64,000 nucleotides of DNA. Source: Acidobacteriaceae bacterium. GTDB lineage: Bacteria > Acidobacteriota > Terriglobia > Terriglobales > Acidobacteriaceae. Position numbers and translations under genes: made by a program. The stretch spans positions 98,064 to 162,063 of the forward strand of contig PLXE01000117.1 of assembly GCA_003151335.1 (NCBI GenBank), in the 5' to 3' direction. Positions 35,059-43,380 of the stretch are shown here, one piece after another. The notes beneath the pieces are model-generated. The model made no database searches. It was not told the DNA's origin and worked only from the letters and a program-made list of their open reading frames with translations. Position 1 is the stretch's first letter. The number at the start of each line of letters is the position of its first letter.

Positions 35059-36434
35059 TTCGTCTGTTCAATGCCTATTTTCCCACCCGCACACTGTTGC
35101 TCACGGTAACCGAAGTCATCCTGGTTACTTTGGGTTTCGTGCTGGCGGTGGAATTTTGGGCAGGGACGGCCTCCGACGCCAGTATTTATCTGCTGTACGA
35201 AAACGGCTTGGGGCGGATCGGTCTGGTGGTCGCCGTCTTCCTCATCCTGATGTACTACTTCGATCTCTACGATTCGTTTGTGCTCGCCAACCGGCGAGAG
35301 GTGATCACCCGCCTGGTGGGCGTTTTAGGCTGCTCTTTCGTCGCCTTGGCGGTGCTCTACTACGTATTTCCCGAGGTCAGCCTGAGGGGCAGTACCCTGT
35401 GGATCGGGGTGGGTTTTGTCGGGGTCGCGGTTCCCGCCTGGCGCCGGCTTTTTTTTGTGCTCAATCGCTCCGCCCGTTTTTCGGAGAGGGCCATCGTTTA
35501 CGGGGACGGGCCCCTGGCAGAGCCGCTGATGGCGGAGATCGCCCATCGTGCCGAACTAGGCATTCGGGTGGTGGGTTTCGTCGGACAGAACACCCCCACG
35601 GTGCCCGGCATTCCCCTGTGTGATGGCAACATTGAGGAGTTGGTTCTGGAGCAGAACGCGCAGCGCGTCCTGGTGACCATGGGGGACCGCCGCGGCAAAC
35701 TGCAGGTGGAAGCGTTGCTCAAGCTCAAGGCCCGGGGCGTACACATCCAGGATGGACCCGAGTACTACGAGAGCGTTACCGGCAAGATTCCGTTAGAGTC
35801 CCTGCGTCTCAGTTGGCTGCTGTTCTCGCCCGGCTTTCACGTGCGCACCGCCCTGCGCATCTACAAACGCTTGTTCTCGATCATTCTCGGCTCGCTGGCC
35901 ATCCTGCTAACCTCGCCGCTGATGCTGCTGGCCGCCATCGCGATTCGTCTTGATTCGCCGGGCCCGGCGATTTTTCGCCAGCAGCGGGTGGGCGAACACG
36001 GACGGCTGTTCACGGTGTACAAATTCCGATCCATGTACGAGGGGTCGGACAAGAAGCAGTTGAAGCCGGCCGAGCATGGGGATGCGCGCGTCACCGCGGT
36101 GGGCAAGTGGCTGCGCCGCACCCGCATCGACGAATTGCCGCAATTGTTCAACATCGTCAAAGGCGATATGGCATTCGTCGGACCGCGGCCTTTCGTTCCC
36201 GAGCAGGAAGATGAGTGCGTGCAAAAGATCCCGTTCTATAAAGAGCGTTGGCTGGTGAAGCCTGGGGCGACGGGATGGGCGCAGATCAACCGTGGCTATA
36301 ACGCCACCCTGGAAGACAATCGCGAGAAACTGGCCTACGACCTGTTCTATATCAAGAACGTTTCCTTTGGACTCGACCTCTATATCATGTTTGCGACCGT
36401 CAAGATCCTGCTGCTGGGGAGGGGAGGACGATAG
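35055..36434 (+). CDS. Undecaprenyl-phosphate sugar-1-phosphate transferase (initiating enzyme)
   Basis: 459 residues. Four N-terminal membrane helices (about 10-130) are followed by a Rossmann-like cytoplasmic segment (YGDGPLAEPLM). A fifth helix near 275-300 leads to the catalytic bacterial-sugar-transferase domain, which has VGEHGRLFTVYKFRSM, then RRTRIDELPQLFNIVKGDM (split) and VGPRPFVPEQE, and ends LGRGGR. It attaches the first sugar phosphate, probably glucose- or galactose-1-phosphate, to undecaprenyl phosphate, starting each repeat unit. The organisation matches the initiating transferase of exosortase-type EPS loci. It is the last gene of the tight operon; the next gene follows after 155 bases. 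Confidence 0.94.
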   Translation: MIRLFNAYFPTRTLLLTVTEVILVTLGFVLAVEFWAGTASDASIYLLYENGLGRIGLVVAVFLILMYYFDLYDSFVLANRREVITRLVGVLGCSFVALAVLYYVFPEVSLRGSTLWIGVGFVGVAVPAWRRLFFVLNRSARFSERAIVYGDGPLAEPLMAEIAHRAELGIRVVGFVGQNTPTVPGIPLCDGNIEELVLEQNAQRVLVTMGDRRGKLQVEALLKLKARGVHIQDGPEYYESVTGKIPLESLRLSWLLFSPGFHVRTALRIYKRLFSIILGSLAILLTSPLMLLAAIAIRLDSPGPAIFRQQRVGEHGRLFTVYKFRSMYEGSDKKQLKPAEHGDARVTAVGKWLRRTRIDELPQLFNIVKGDMAFVGPRPFVPEQEDECVQKIPFYKERWLVKPGATGWAQINRGYNATLEDNREKLAYDLFYIKNVSFGLDLYIMFATVKILLLGRGGR

Positions 36435-36589
36435 TCTCCTCCACGGCGCCAGCCGGCCTCTGCGCGGGTGCGATATCCTTCAGGAACGGCTAAGCGTACC
36501 GACTAAGAACGACCGCGGATGCGCACCAGCGCGGATTTGTGCTACTCAATCTGGGCTGCGGTGTGCGAATTTAAGGAGAGGGTTCTTTT

Positions 36590-37600
36590 ATGAAGAAGGC
36601 CTTAATCACCGGCATTTCCGGCCAGGACGGCAGCTACCTTGCCGAATACCTACTGGAACTCGGATACAGCGTTTATGGCATGGTGCGCCGGGAGACGGCA
36701 ACCATGCGCTGGCTCAGCCCCATCCAGGACAAGATTGAGGTCCTCTATGGCGACATGCGCGACGCGGCCTCCCTGGAAGTCGCCTTTGCCAAGGCCTCGC
36801 CCGACGAAGTTTATAACCTTGCGGGCCAGGTTTTCGTCCCTACCAGCTGGCAAATTCCTGCCGAGACCTTCGACATCAATGTTGGCGGCCTGACGCGCCT
36901 GCTGAACATCATCGAGCGCCAGAAGCCGGATACGCGCATCTATCAGGCTTCCAGCTCAGAGATGTACGGCAATCAAAACGGCCTGCGCAATGAACAAACT
37001 GGGCTGGCGCCCACCTCGCCGTATGGAGTTTCGAAGACCGCCGCTCACCGTTTATGCGGTGTTTATCGCGAGCGCGGAATTTTCGCGGTCGGCGGCATTC
37101 TGTTTAATCATGAGTCCCCGCGCCGCGGCCCGGAGATGGTGACTCGCAAGATCACGCTGGCGGCGGCCGATTGGGCGCAGGGCAAGAAGGGCAAGCTGAA
37201 GCTGGGCAACATGCAGGCGCGGCGCGACTGGGGATTTGCCGGCGATTACGTCCGCGCCATGCACGCCATGCTGCAGCAGGAGAAGCCCAACGATTACGTC
37301 ATCGCCACCGGCGAATCGCACAGCGTTTACGAATTTGTGGTGGAAGTGCTGCAATGCCTGGATTTGGTGCCTTCCGGCCGCAACCTTGCCGAAGTGGTGA
37401 ATGAATTCGTCGAAGTGGATCCCAAGCTGTTTCGCACCGGCGAGATTCATGACCTGCGGGGCGACTCCAGCTTGGCCCGGCGCTCCTTGAACTGGAATCC
37501 CGACGTGGATTTCAAAGGCCTGGTGCGCATGATGGTCGAGTCGGATGCCTTGGGACGGGAGCAAGACCACGTCGCCAAATCGCAGTTCCTTCGCAGTTGA
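36590..37600 (+). CDS. gmd: GDP-mannose 4,6-dehydratase
   Basis: 336 residues. The Rossmann motif is ITGISGQDGSYLAEYLLELG (Gly-x-x-Gly-x-x-Gly type). The active site has SSSEMYG (Ser 121-123, Glu124) and SPYGVSK (Tyr145, Lys149), and RRGPEMVTRKI and GNMQARRDWGFAGDYV are standard for GMD. It converts GDP-mannose to GDP-4-keto-6-deoxymannose, the precursor of GDP-fucose, rhamnose, perosamine and others. No fucose synthase (wcaG), RMD or perosamine synthase lies in the window, so the final sugar is unknown. A good ribosome site (aaggagagg) precedes it. Confidence 0.95.
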   Translation: MKKALITGISGQDGSYLAEYLLELGYSVYGMVRRETATMRWLSPIQDKIEVLYGDMRDAASLEVAFAKASPDEVYNLAGQVFVPTSWQIPAETFDINVGGLTRLLNIIERQKPDTRIYQASSSEMYGNQNGLRNEQTGLAPTSPYGVSKTAAHRLCGVYRERGIFAVGGILFNHESPRRGPEMVTRKITLAAADWAQGKKGKLKLGNMQARRDWGFAGDYVRAMHAMLQQEKPNDYVIATGESHSVYEFVVEVLQCLDLVPSGRNLAEVVNEFVEVDPKLFRTGEIHDLRGDSSLARRSLNWNPDVDFKGLVRMMVESDALGREQDHVAKSQFLRS

Positions 37601-37728
37601 GAAATCGCCCGGTTTCATCTCGATGAACGATAAACCGGCGGAGCAAAGTCCCGGCCAGCGCATACTAAACTATGCATAGAATGTCCTAAACTGTGGTCGC
37701 AGAAGCAGGGAACAGCCCGAAGAGGAAT

Positions 37729-38613
37729 ATGCTTCGTTTACTATTCAGCTGGGCATGGAAATGCGCCGCAGCGCTACTGCTGTTGTTGTCGCTAGCCATA
37801 CTCAACAACAACTACTCACTACACCGGATGCCTAGCGGCGAGTTTCGCGCGCGACTGGACCGTTCTGTGGAAGCTTCTACGAACTGGATGGCTGCACACC
37901 CCGAAATCCTCGGTAACCCTGCCTTGATGTTCATGGTCGCAGACATGGAGAAGATGTCAGGTGATCCGCGTCTGCGCCAGATGGTGGACCAATACCGCCC
38001 CAGCAAATACGTAACTGACCCGCTCGGACCATTGGGCGTGTTTGGCCCCGTTTGGGCGCGCATGGTTGATCCACAGGCTCCGGTTCCAATGATCGACATG
38101 ACCCGGGCACCGGATCAGGATCTCTATGAAATGCTCTGGGACGCCTACGCCGTTGCCCCTGACAGGGTGGCGATCAGTTACGTTCAACGCGCACACATGT
38201 TCTCTCCGACGAAATATTACTGGGGTAGAAGACATCATCAACTCCTCGCGTTAGTTATGTACCGCTACTACAACGGAGGTTCCGAGGAGCTGAATAGCAC
38301 GATCAATCACTTGGCTGAGAAGATCGCAAGAGATGCGCATTTTGATTTCCGGGTAAGCGACTCTTATGTGCAGAGAAGCGCGTTCATTCTTGGTGCGGAT
38401 CGACCTGACCTCATCCGGGCGCGCTGGATAGAACGCGTCTTAGACTACCAGCGCCTGGACGGTTCGTGGGCATATTGCTGGTACGGCTGGTGTCGCGGAG
38501 TTTTCGAGTTCAGACTTGGGGATATTCCAGATCACGCTACTGTGCAGGCAGCCTGGGCCCTGTACCAGCTGAAGTATCGGTACTCGCAATGGATCGAGCA
38601 GCGCTACCAGTAG
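37729..38613 (+). CDS. Membrane-anchored protein with alpha-helical toroid-like domain, unknown
   Basis: 294 residues from the ATG at 37729; a GTG 36 bases earlier would give 306. An N-terminal membrane helix (WKCAAALLLLLSLAILN) precedes an extracytoplasmic domain rich in Trp, Tyr and Arg. It contains helical pairs (for example YVQRAHMFSPTKYYWGRRHH, split, and LALVMYRYYNGG) and a late RVLDYQRLDGSWAYCWYGWC followed by DHATVQAAWALYQLKY. The DGSW segment and the Ala-rich helix after it resemble helical-barrel proteins such as glycosidases, polysaccharide lyases and terpene cyclases, but no catalytic residues can be named. Its position after gmd in an EPS locus suggests a role at the polymer surface. 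Low-confidence function. Confidence 0.6.
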   Translation: MLRLLFSWAWKCAAALLLLLSLAILNNNYSLHRMPSGEFRARLDRSVEASTNWMAAHPEILGNPALMFMVADMEKMSGDPRLRQMVDQYRPSKYVTDPLGPLGVFGPVWARMVDPQAPVPMIDMTRAPDQDLYEMLWDAYAVAPDRVAISYVQRAHMFSPTKYYWGRRHHQLLALVMYRYYNGGSEELNSTINHLAEKIARDAHFDFRVSDSYVQRSAFILGADRPDLIRARWIERVLDYQRLDGSWAYCWYGWCRGVFEFRLGDIPDHATVQAAWALYQLKYRYSQWIEQRYQ

Positions 38614-38628
38614 TGATTAACGCCTGGG

Positions 38629-38704
38629 AAAGAAAAAAATCGTGCACTGGATTCCCTCAAGGGCAATATAGTATAGGCGTTGGCAATTAAAACGGAGATT
38701 CCAG
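38629..38704 (+). repeat. Duplicated intergenic element, copy A
   Basis: About 75 bases ending just before the GT39 start, clearly related to copy B at 40196-40270. Shared blocks include CCCTC, ATATAGT, TTGG and TAAAACGGA, in the same order and almost the same spacing. In copy A the CGGA block sits 10 bases before the ATG and may serve as the ribosome site. TATAGT could be a -10 element. Confidence 0.7.
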
Positions 38705-38708
38705 ATCA

Positions 38709-40109
38709 ATGAACTATTGGAAGATCTCGGTTAAGGGAAGTACGCGCCCAACAACGACGCTTAAAGCTCAAGCCGAAGGGGTGGACCACCCGCCCGAAAC
38801 TATGCAAGTTGAGAAAAAGGCCAGACCACTCCTTGAATATCCCGCCCTTCTCTACGGACTGATCGGTATCGTTGGATTACTGGTTCTGCTCGTTTTCGCG
38901 ATGAAGAGCGGCCTGGATACGCCTTTTGCCAGCAGCGACGCCAGGCAATATGCGGCAATCGGAGCGAGTATTGCGCACGGCAGCGGCTACAGAGATCCCG
39001 TCGGCTTCTGGCCGACGGAGCCCGCTTACGATCGCATGCCAGTCTTCCCTCTCATTTTGTCACTTGGTATGGGGATAGCTCCGAACGCGCTTGACGAGGT
39101 TGTTTTACGCCTGACGAACGTGGTTTGCCTGGCGCTCGCGGGTGTCGCCATTGGCGCGCTCTGCCGGAGGCTTGGGGTTCGCCCCGTCCTCTGCCTTGTC
39201 GGCGGTCTCTATGTTTCGTTGTCGCCTATTCTCATTCATCTGGCGCTTGAAGGCTTATCGGAGATATCGTTCATTCTGATTGTCAGCGCTGGACTGGCCT
39301 TCGCTTTTTCAGGTCCCCGCTATCTCTACCTGGCGGCGGTCCTGCTTGGCCTTGGGCCTTTGGTTCGCACAAATTTTATCCTCGTTCCCCTGGTCTTTGC
39401 CGCTCTGGCCTTGCTTTATCCCTCTGCTCGGCGGGCATTGATACCACGTGCGACGGTGAAGCGCGCGGCACTTGCTCTCTGCCTGACGCTGTTACCGGCT
39501 GCTATCTGGGTAACTCGCAATTACGCCTTAACCGGCCGTTTTCCTCTGCTGAGTTCAATCGGCGGAGAAACCTTCTATGGAGCCAATAACGAACGAGCCG
39601 CGAGCGATCTAAACTTCTGGGGCGGCTGGGTTTTTCCAGACGCCATTCCGGGGGAGACGCCCAAGGCCGTTCTGGCGAAGCGTCTCCCCAGTGATCTTGC
39701 ACTCAGCGACTACTACTACAGTCGCGGTATGGCGTGGACAAGAAATAATGTGGCCAGGTTGCCGCGGCTGGTTCTGGGAAAAATCGTGCGCGGGTTTGTC
39801 CCGATTCCGTGGGCCAATTCGCCGTCACCGCAGGAGTACATGGCGTTTTGCTCCCGGCTGGTTCTGCAAGTGCTCTTCCTGATCACGATACCTTTTTGGT
39901 GGCCTGGGATGAATCGGCAATATCTGCTTTTCTTGGCCGCGTTGGGCATTTCTCATCTCATCACGACGGTGCTGTTTTTCGGACTGGTGCGATATACTTT
40001 TTGCTTCCTCGAAGTGTTCACCGTACCGTGCGTCGGGTTTGGGATTGATCGTTGGCTGGACCGTCGCCGCCGGGCGAAAGCCAGCTTCGCCGTTGTTCTG
40101 ACCTCGTGA
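38709..40109 (+). CDS. GT39/ArnT-like membrane glycosyltransferase
   Basis: 466 residues with about ten membrane helices. After the first helix, DTPFASSDARQYAAIGASIAHGSGY (in part, SSDARQYAAIGA) gives the acidic, Asp-containing loop of PMT/ArnT-type transferases, followed by RMPVFPLILSLG. Such enzymes use a polyprenyl-phosphate sugar donor on the outer face of the membrane and add single sugars to protein, lipid A or polymer. The acceptor cannot be read from sequence. It follows the duplicated element (copy A) and has no close neighbour on the strand upstream (95 bases), so it probably has its own promoter. Confidence 0.82.
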   Translation: MNYWKISVKGSTRPTTTLKAQAEGVDHPPETMQVEKKARPLLEYPALLYGLIGIVGLLVLLVFAMKSGLDTPFASSDARQYAAIGASIAHGSGYRDPVGFWPTEPAYDRMPVFPLILSLGMGIAPNALDEVVLRLTNVVCLALAGVAIGALCRRLGVRPVLCLVGGLYVSLSPILIHLALEGLSEISFILIVSAGLAFAFSGPRYLYLAAVLLGLGPLVRTNFILVPLVFAALALLYPSARRALIPRATVKRAALALCLTLLPAAIWVTRNYALTGRFPLLSSIGGETFYGANNERAASDLNFWGGWVFPDAIPGETPKAVLAKRLPSDLALSDYYYSRGMAWTRNNVARLPRLVLGKIVRGFVPIPWANSPSPQEYMAFCSRLVLQVLFLITIPFWWPGMNRQYLLFLAALGISHLITTVLFFGLVRYTFCFLEVFTVPCVGFGIDRWLDRRRRAKASFAVVLTS

Positions 40110-40488
40110 ATTCTTCGAGGGATTTTCCGGCCGGCTTACGCAACGCTCCCACATTTCTGAAAGGGACCGAGCACACTAATCCCCTGCGTCCAGTCAAAGA
40201 AAGAATAGTGCGTTCGACTCCCTCGCAGAGTATATAGTGTGGGGTATTGGGAGCTAAAACGGAAATCTGGTTAGAGCGTCTCGGTTGGACTCGCTCTCCA
40301 CATTTGGCTCGCGACAGTGAAAACCTGCTATTGGGTAGAGTTGGACGGTAAGCGGGTCCGCGAATGAAGATCTAATCTGAGAGGGCGTTTTCATGGTTCT
40401 CCCTGCCGGCGGAGAGCCCGCAAGGTTCTGCTGACTCGTCGCAGTCCTTGCTCATTCATTTCTGACTGCACCGCAATGGAGTCTGAAT
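40110..40488. other. Intergenic region with duplicated element copy B
   Basis: 379 bases between the GT39 and GT2 genes. Copy B of the duplicated element lies near the middle (40196-40270). After it come about 220 bases with no gene, no clear terminator and no family match. The gap may be the site of a lost gene that once followed copy B as GT39 follows copy A. Confidence 0.5.
40196..40270 (+). repeat. Duplicated intergenic element, copy B
   Basis: Related to copy A at 38629-38704 over about 75 bases: the order AAAGAAA, GTGC, CCCTC, ATATAGT, TTGG, TAAAACGGA is kept. Here the element is not next to a start codon; the GT2 gene begins about 220 bases later. Confidence 0.7.
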
Positions 40489-41670
40489 TTGATACCCGTA
40501 CTCATACTTTGGTTCACTGCGATGATTGGCCTCTACATCGTCGCCGTGTACCCGATCCTGCTCAGATGCTGGCGGCGTGCGGCTCCGCCAGTGAAAAAAG
40601 ATGGGGAATTCCGTCCCACCGTTTCGGTCCTACTGGCGGTCTGTAACGGCGAAGATTTCATCCAAGAAAAACTGGAATCGCTGTTCGCACTGAAGTATCC
40701 GGCAAATTTGCTGGACGTCGTGGTGGTCTCAGACGGATCAACCGACACCACCGATGAAATCGTGGCAGGGTTTGGCGATCGCCGGGTTCGCCTGGTAAAG
40801 GTACCGCACGGTGGCAAAGCGGCGGCCCTCAACGCCGGAATGATTCACGCCTCGGGCGAGGTCGTCTTTTTTACGGATGTTCGCCAGACGCTGGATCCCG
40901 ATGCTCTTTCCAATCTGGTGGCCAATTTCGCGGATCCGTCGGTCGGAGCCGTTACCGGTGCGCCGCGTTTTCTCCATGCCAATCGCGTGGGGGAACAGGC
41001 GGACATGGATTTGTACTGGCGCTACGAACTGTGGACCAGACAGCGGCATTCGCAAATCGATTCCGTTCTGGCCACCACAGGGTGGATCTATGCGCTTCGC
41101 CGCACCTTGGCCGAGCCTGTCCCTCCGGACACGCTTACCGATGACCTAATCATACCGCTGCGGGTTCTCTTGCGGGGCTACCGGGTGATCTTTGACCCGG
41201 CAGCGATGGCTTTTGATTATGCAGAAATCCAGGGCGGAGAATTCCGCCGCAAGCTAAGGACGCTGGCTGGTCTCTGGCAAGTGTGCGTCCGTGTGCCCAA
41301 GTTGTTCACCCGTGCCAATCGAATGCGATTTCATTTCGTGTCCAACAAGGTTGCGCGTCTGGTGCTCCCCTGGGCAATCCTGTGCTTTTCTGCGGCTACA
41401 TTGGCGATCCCGGCAGGCCCGTTCCGTCTGGTTCTTCTGCTTGCCGAACTGACCGTGCTCGCCTTGGCCCTGCTCGACGGATTTCTACCCCGGCACTCTC
41501 TCCTCCGCCGCATATCCTCTCCGGCGCGAAGTTTTCTCATTGTGAATGCAGCATCGCTCTTGTCTGTAATGGTGTTTTTTGTTCGGCCAGAGACGTTGTG
41601 GCGGCCGACGCGGGTAAAAGTCGGCACTTCCCAACGGCTCCTCAACAAGCAGGCGGAACGCGGGTCGTAA
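40489..41670 (+). CDS. GT2-family membrane glycosyltransferase
   Basis: 393 residues. A TTG start is used because tggag lies seven bases upstream and it gives a complete first membrane helix (PVLILWFTAMIGLYIVAVY). The catalytic domain has TVSVLLAVCNGEDFIQEKL, DVVVVSDGSTDTTDE and FFTDVRQTLDPDAL (the Asp-x-Asp equivalent), then acceptor-side ALRRTLAEPV and TDDLIIPLRVLLRG. Two or three helices close the protein. It resembles processive GT2 enzymes in layout but lacks a clear QxxRW; a single-addition role is equally likely. Donor unknown. Confidence 0.88.
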   Translation: MIPVLILWFTAMIGLYIVAVYPILLRCWRRAAPPVKKDGEFRPTVSVLLAVCNGEDFIQEKLESLFALKYPANLLDVVVVSDGSTDTTDEIVAGFGDRRVRLVKVPHGGKAAALNAGMIHASGEVVFFTDVRQTLDPDALSNLVANFADPSVGAVTGAPRFLHANRVGEQADMDLYWRYELWTRQRHSQIDSVLATTGWIYALRRTLAEPVPPDTLTDDLIIPLRVLLRGYRVIFDPAAMAFDYAEIQGGEFRRKLRTLAGLWQVCVRVPKLFTRANRMRFHFVSNKVARLVLPWAILCFSAATLAIPAGPFRLVLLLAELTVLALALLDGFLPRHSLLRRISSPARSFLIVNAASLLSVMVFFVRPETLWRPTRVKVGTSQRLLNKQAERGS

Positions 41671-41720
41671 GCCCCTGGGTGCCGTGCAAGCGTGGTCTGC
41701 ACGCGGACTGTGGCTCGGCT

Positions 41721-41758
41721 GGAGGACCTGCGCCCGCTGCGCGACTCGATTGTCCTCC
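41721..41758. terminator. Inverted repeat between convergent GT2 and methyltransferase
   Basis: Arms ggaggac and gtcctcc enclose an inner gcgc...gcgc pair. It lies in the 93-base gap between converging genes and could be a bidirectional terminator. No T-tract, so the call is weak. Confidence 0.35.
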
Positions 41759-41763
41759 GAATG

Positions 41764-42525
41764 TCAGCTAACCAACATCCTATGGCGATCGGTGGGTTTG
41801 CGGATCCGCACTATGCCGCCCTCGACCGTGCCCACTGAGCGGAAGAACTCCAGAGTCTTATCTTCATACCATTGACGAGGGCCATAGCGATCGGGATTGG
41901 CGTTGAGCTCCAGGTGCAGGGTCCCGCCATCCCGCAGATGGGACAAAGCGTCGGTCACGAAGAACTGCCACTCCGCGACGCCCCACTCATCCGGTTGACA
42001 ATGGCGGTTGAAGCAAATCCAAAAGGCAGTAATGAGATCGAGGTCGCCTAGGGGAAGATCCATCGGGACGTAGCGCTCTATGAGTAGTGGTGAAACCAGA
42101 GCATCACAACCGAGCGCGCCCAGCAATTCGCTGTAGACGCGCTTCTCCACATCGCTGAGGATGCTGGGCGGGGCGTCAATTCCATAACACTGATGGCCGC
42201 ACGCCCGGGCAGCAGCCAGAAAATATCCCGGACCGCAGCCAATATCCAGCACTCGCAGGGGGAGAGCCTTGTGCAGGGACAGCCTTCCGATACGCGCTAC
42301 ATTGAAAGGCATCCAGAAAGTATAATCGGTATATTTAGCAGCGCAGGTGGGGTCGCGCCTCAGCACATCCTCCATTTCGCGTCCCAACCTGTGGATACGC
42401 TTCAAGTCAGTGTTGGCACTGACCCGTGCCGCCAGAGCGCCCAACTTGAGCGAACGATACTGGTAGATGCGGGCCCAGATTCGGGCAATCTCAAAAGTAC
42501 GCTTGAGAGATAACGATGATGTCAT
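41764..42525 (-). CDS. SAM-dependent methyltransferase (class I)
   Basis: 253 residues. Motif I VLDIGCGPGYFLAAARACGH (about 91-110) is followed by an acidic Asp (YGIDAPP) and later DLITAFWICFNRH and LRDGGTLHLELNANP, the usual post-motif strands. The N terminus is Arg/Lys-rich without a signal peptide. In a polysaccharide locus the likely substrate is a nucleotide-sugar or lipid-linked glycan, but this is inferred. It is divergent from the second YdcF-like gene (123 bases apart). Confidence 0.85.
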   Translation of the reverse strand: MTSSLSLKRTFEIARIWARIYQYRSLKLGALAARVSANTDLKRIHRLGREMEDVLRRDPTCAAKYTDYTFWMPFNVARIGRLSLHKALPLRVLDIGCGPGYFLAAARACGHQCYGIDAPPSILSDVEKRVYSELLGALGCDALVSPLLIERYVPMDLPLGDLDLITAFWICFNRHCQPDEWGVAEWQFFVTDALSHLRDGGTLHLELNANPDRYGPRQWYEDKTLEFFRSVGTVEGGIVRIRKPTDRHRMLVS

Positions 42526-42647
42526 AGGACTTCAGAAGTCTAGGGGCGAAAGCAGACATTACGACTTTCAAGCTTAATCCAAGCCTGACAAGTATCATAT
42601 CAATTCCGCATATTCAGGAGATTCCGGAGAAGAAACCAAATCTGCCG

Positions 42648-43241
42648 ATGAGCCCCAAACGCCTGGTGGTACTGACAATCGTTACCGTGATGGCCGTTTG
42701 GCTGCTGTCGCATGCCGTGTCCTTCCTCGTGCTGAATGATCCGCAGCCCGCAGACGTCATACTGGTTCTGGCCGGCGGCACCGATTCGCGTTACGGACAT
42801 GCGGTGGCGTTACAGAAAGAGGGATTTGCGCAAAGAATCATCTTGGATGCGGATGCTAGTCGAGACCGGTTTGGGAAGTCTGATGCGGATCTGGCGGCTG
42901 ACTTTCTGCGCAACAACGGGCCGCTGGGTTGGGAGGTCTGCCCAATTCGCGCAGATTCGACGTTTGGTGAGGCTGTCGATGTTAAGAGATGCCTGGAGCG
43001 TCAACAGGTGAATTCTGTGTTAATTGTCACCTCCGACTTTCATACGCGCAGAGCGCTCTCGATTTTTCGCAAGAGACTGCCGCAATATGAGTGGTCGGTG
43101 GCCGCTGATTCTGCCCCGTACCATAATTCTGAACAATGGTGGAGACACCGCCGTTGGGCCAAATCTGCCCTCGACGAATGGGAAAAGTATCTGTGGTGGA
43201 AGCTCGTGGATCAGTGGAGCTCAAACGTTGTGTTGAGCTGA
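42648..43241 (+). CDS. YdcF-like (DUF218) membrane-anchored protein, copy 2
   Basis: 197 residues. It is paralogous to the gene at 24427: membrane helix (VVLTIVTVMAVWLLSHAV), ADVILVLAGGTDSRYGHAV, VTSDFHTRRALSIFRKRLP and a Trp-rich end (EKYLWWKLVDQW). The DUF218 family binds S-adenosylmethionine or related nucleotides in some members and is often found in envelope and EPS loci. It lies in the sugar part of the locus, divergent from the methyltransferase. There is no strong ribosome site (ggaga is 17 bases upstream), so the start is moderately certain. Confidence 0.8.
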   Translation: MSPKRLVVLTIVTVMAVWLLSHAVSFLVLNDPQPADVILVLAGGTDSRYGHAVALQKEGFAQRIILDADASRDRFGKSDADLAADFLRNNGPLGWEVCPIRADSTFGEAVDVKRCLERQQVNSVLIVTSDFHTRRALSIFRKRLPQYEWSVAADSAPYHNSEQWWRHRRWAKSALDEWEKYLWWKLVDQWSSNVVLS

Positions 43242-43380
43242 GCGAAAGCCACCCGAGCATCGCGCTACGCCGCATCGGACACCCGATCCCAGCGCCGTCG
43301 GAGAGCCTCAATTGCCAGGGCCGCCCGGCCTGAGTGTCTTAGCGCGTGAGGACCTTCCGCAGTCCGTTTTGAAGCCCGGA

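Noticed and set aside
36552-36567. Sigma-54-like TGGGCTGCGGTGTGCG before gmd.
   Set aside because: It fits GG-N10-GC, but the implied transcription start would fall inside or after the ribosome site, and the flanking bases do not match.
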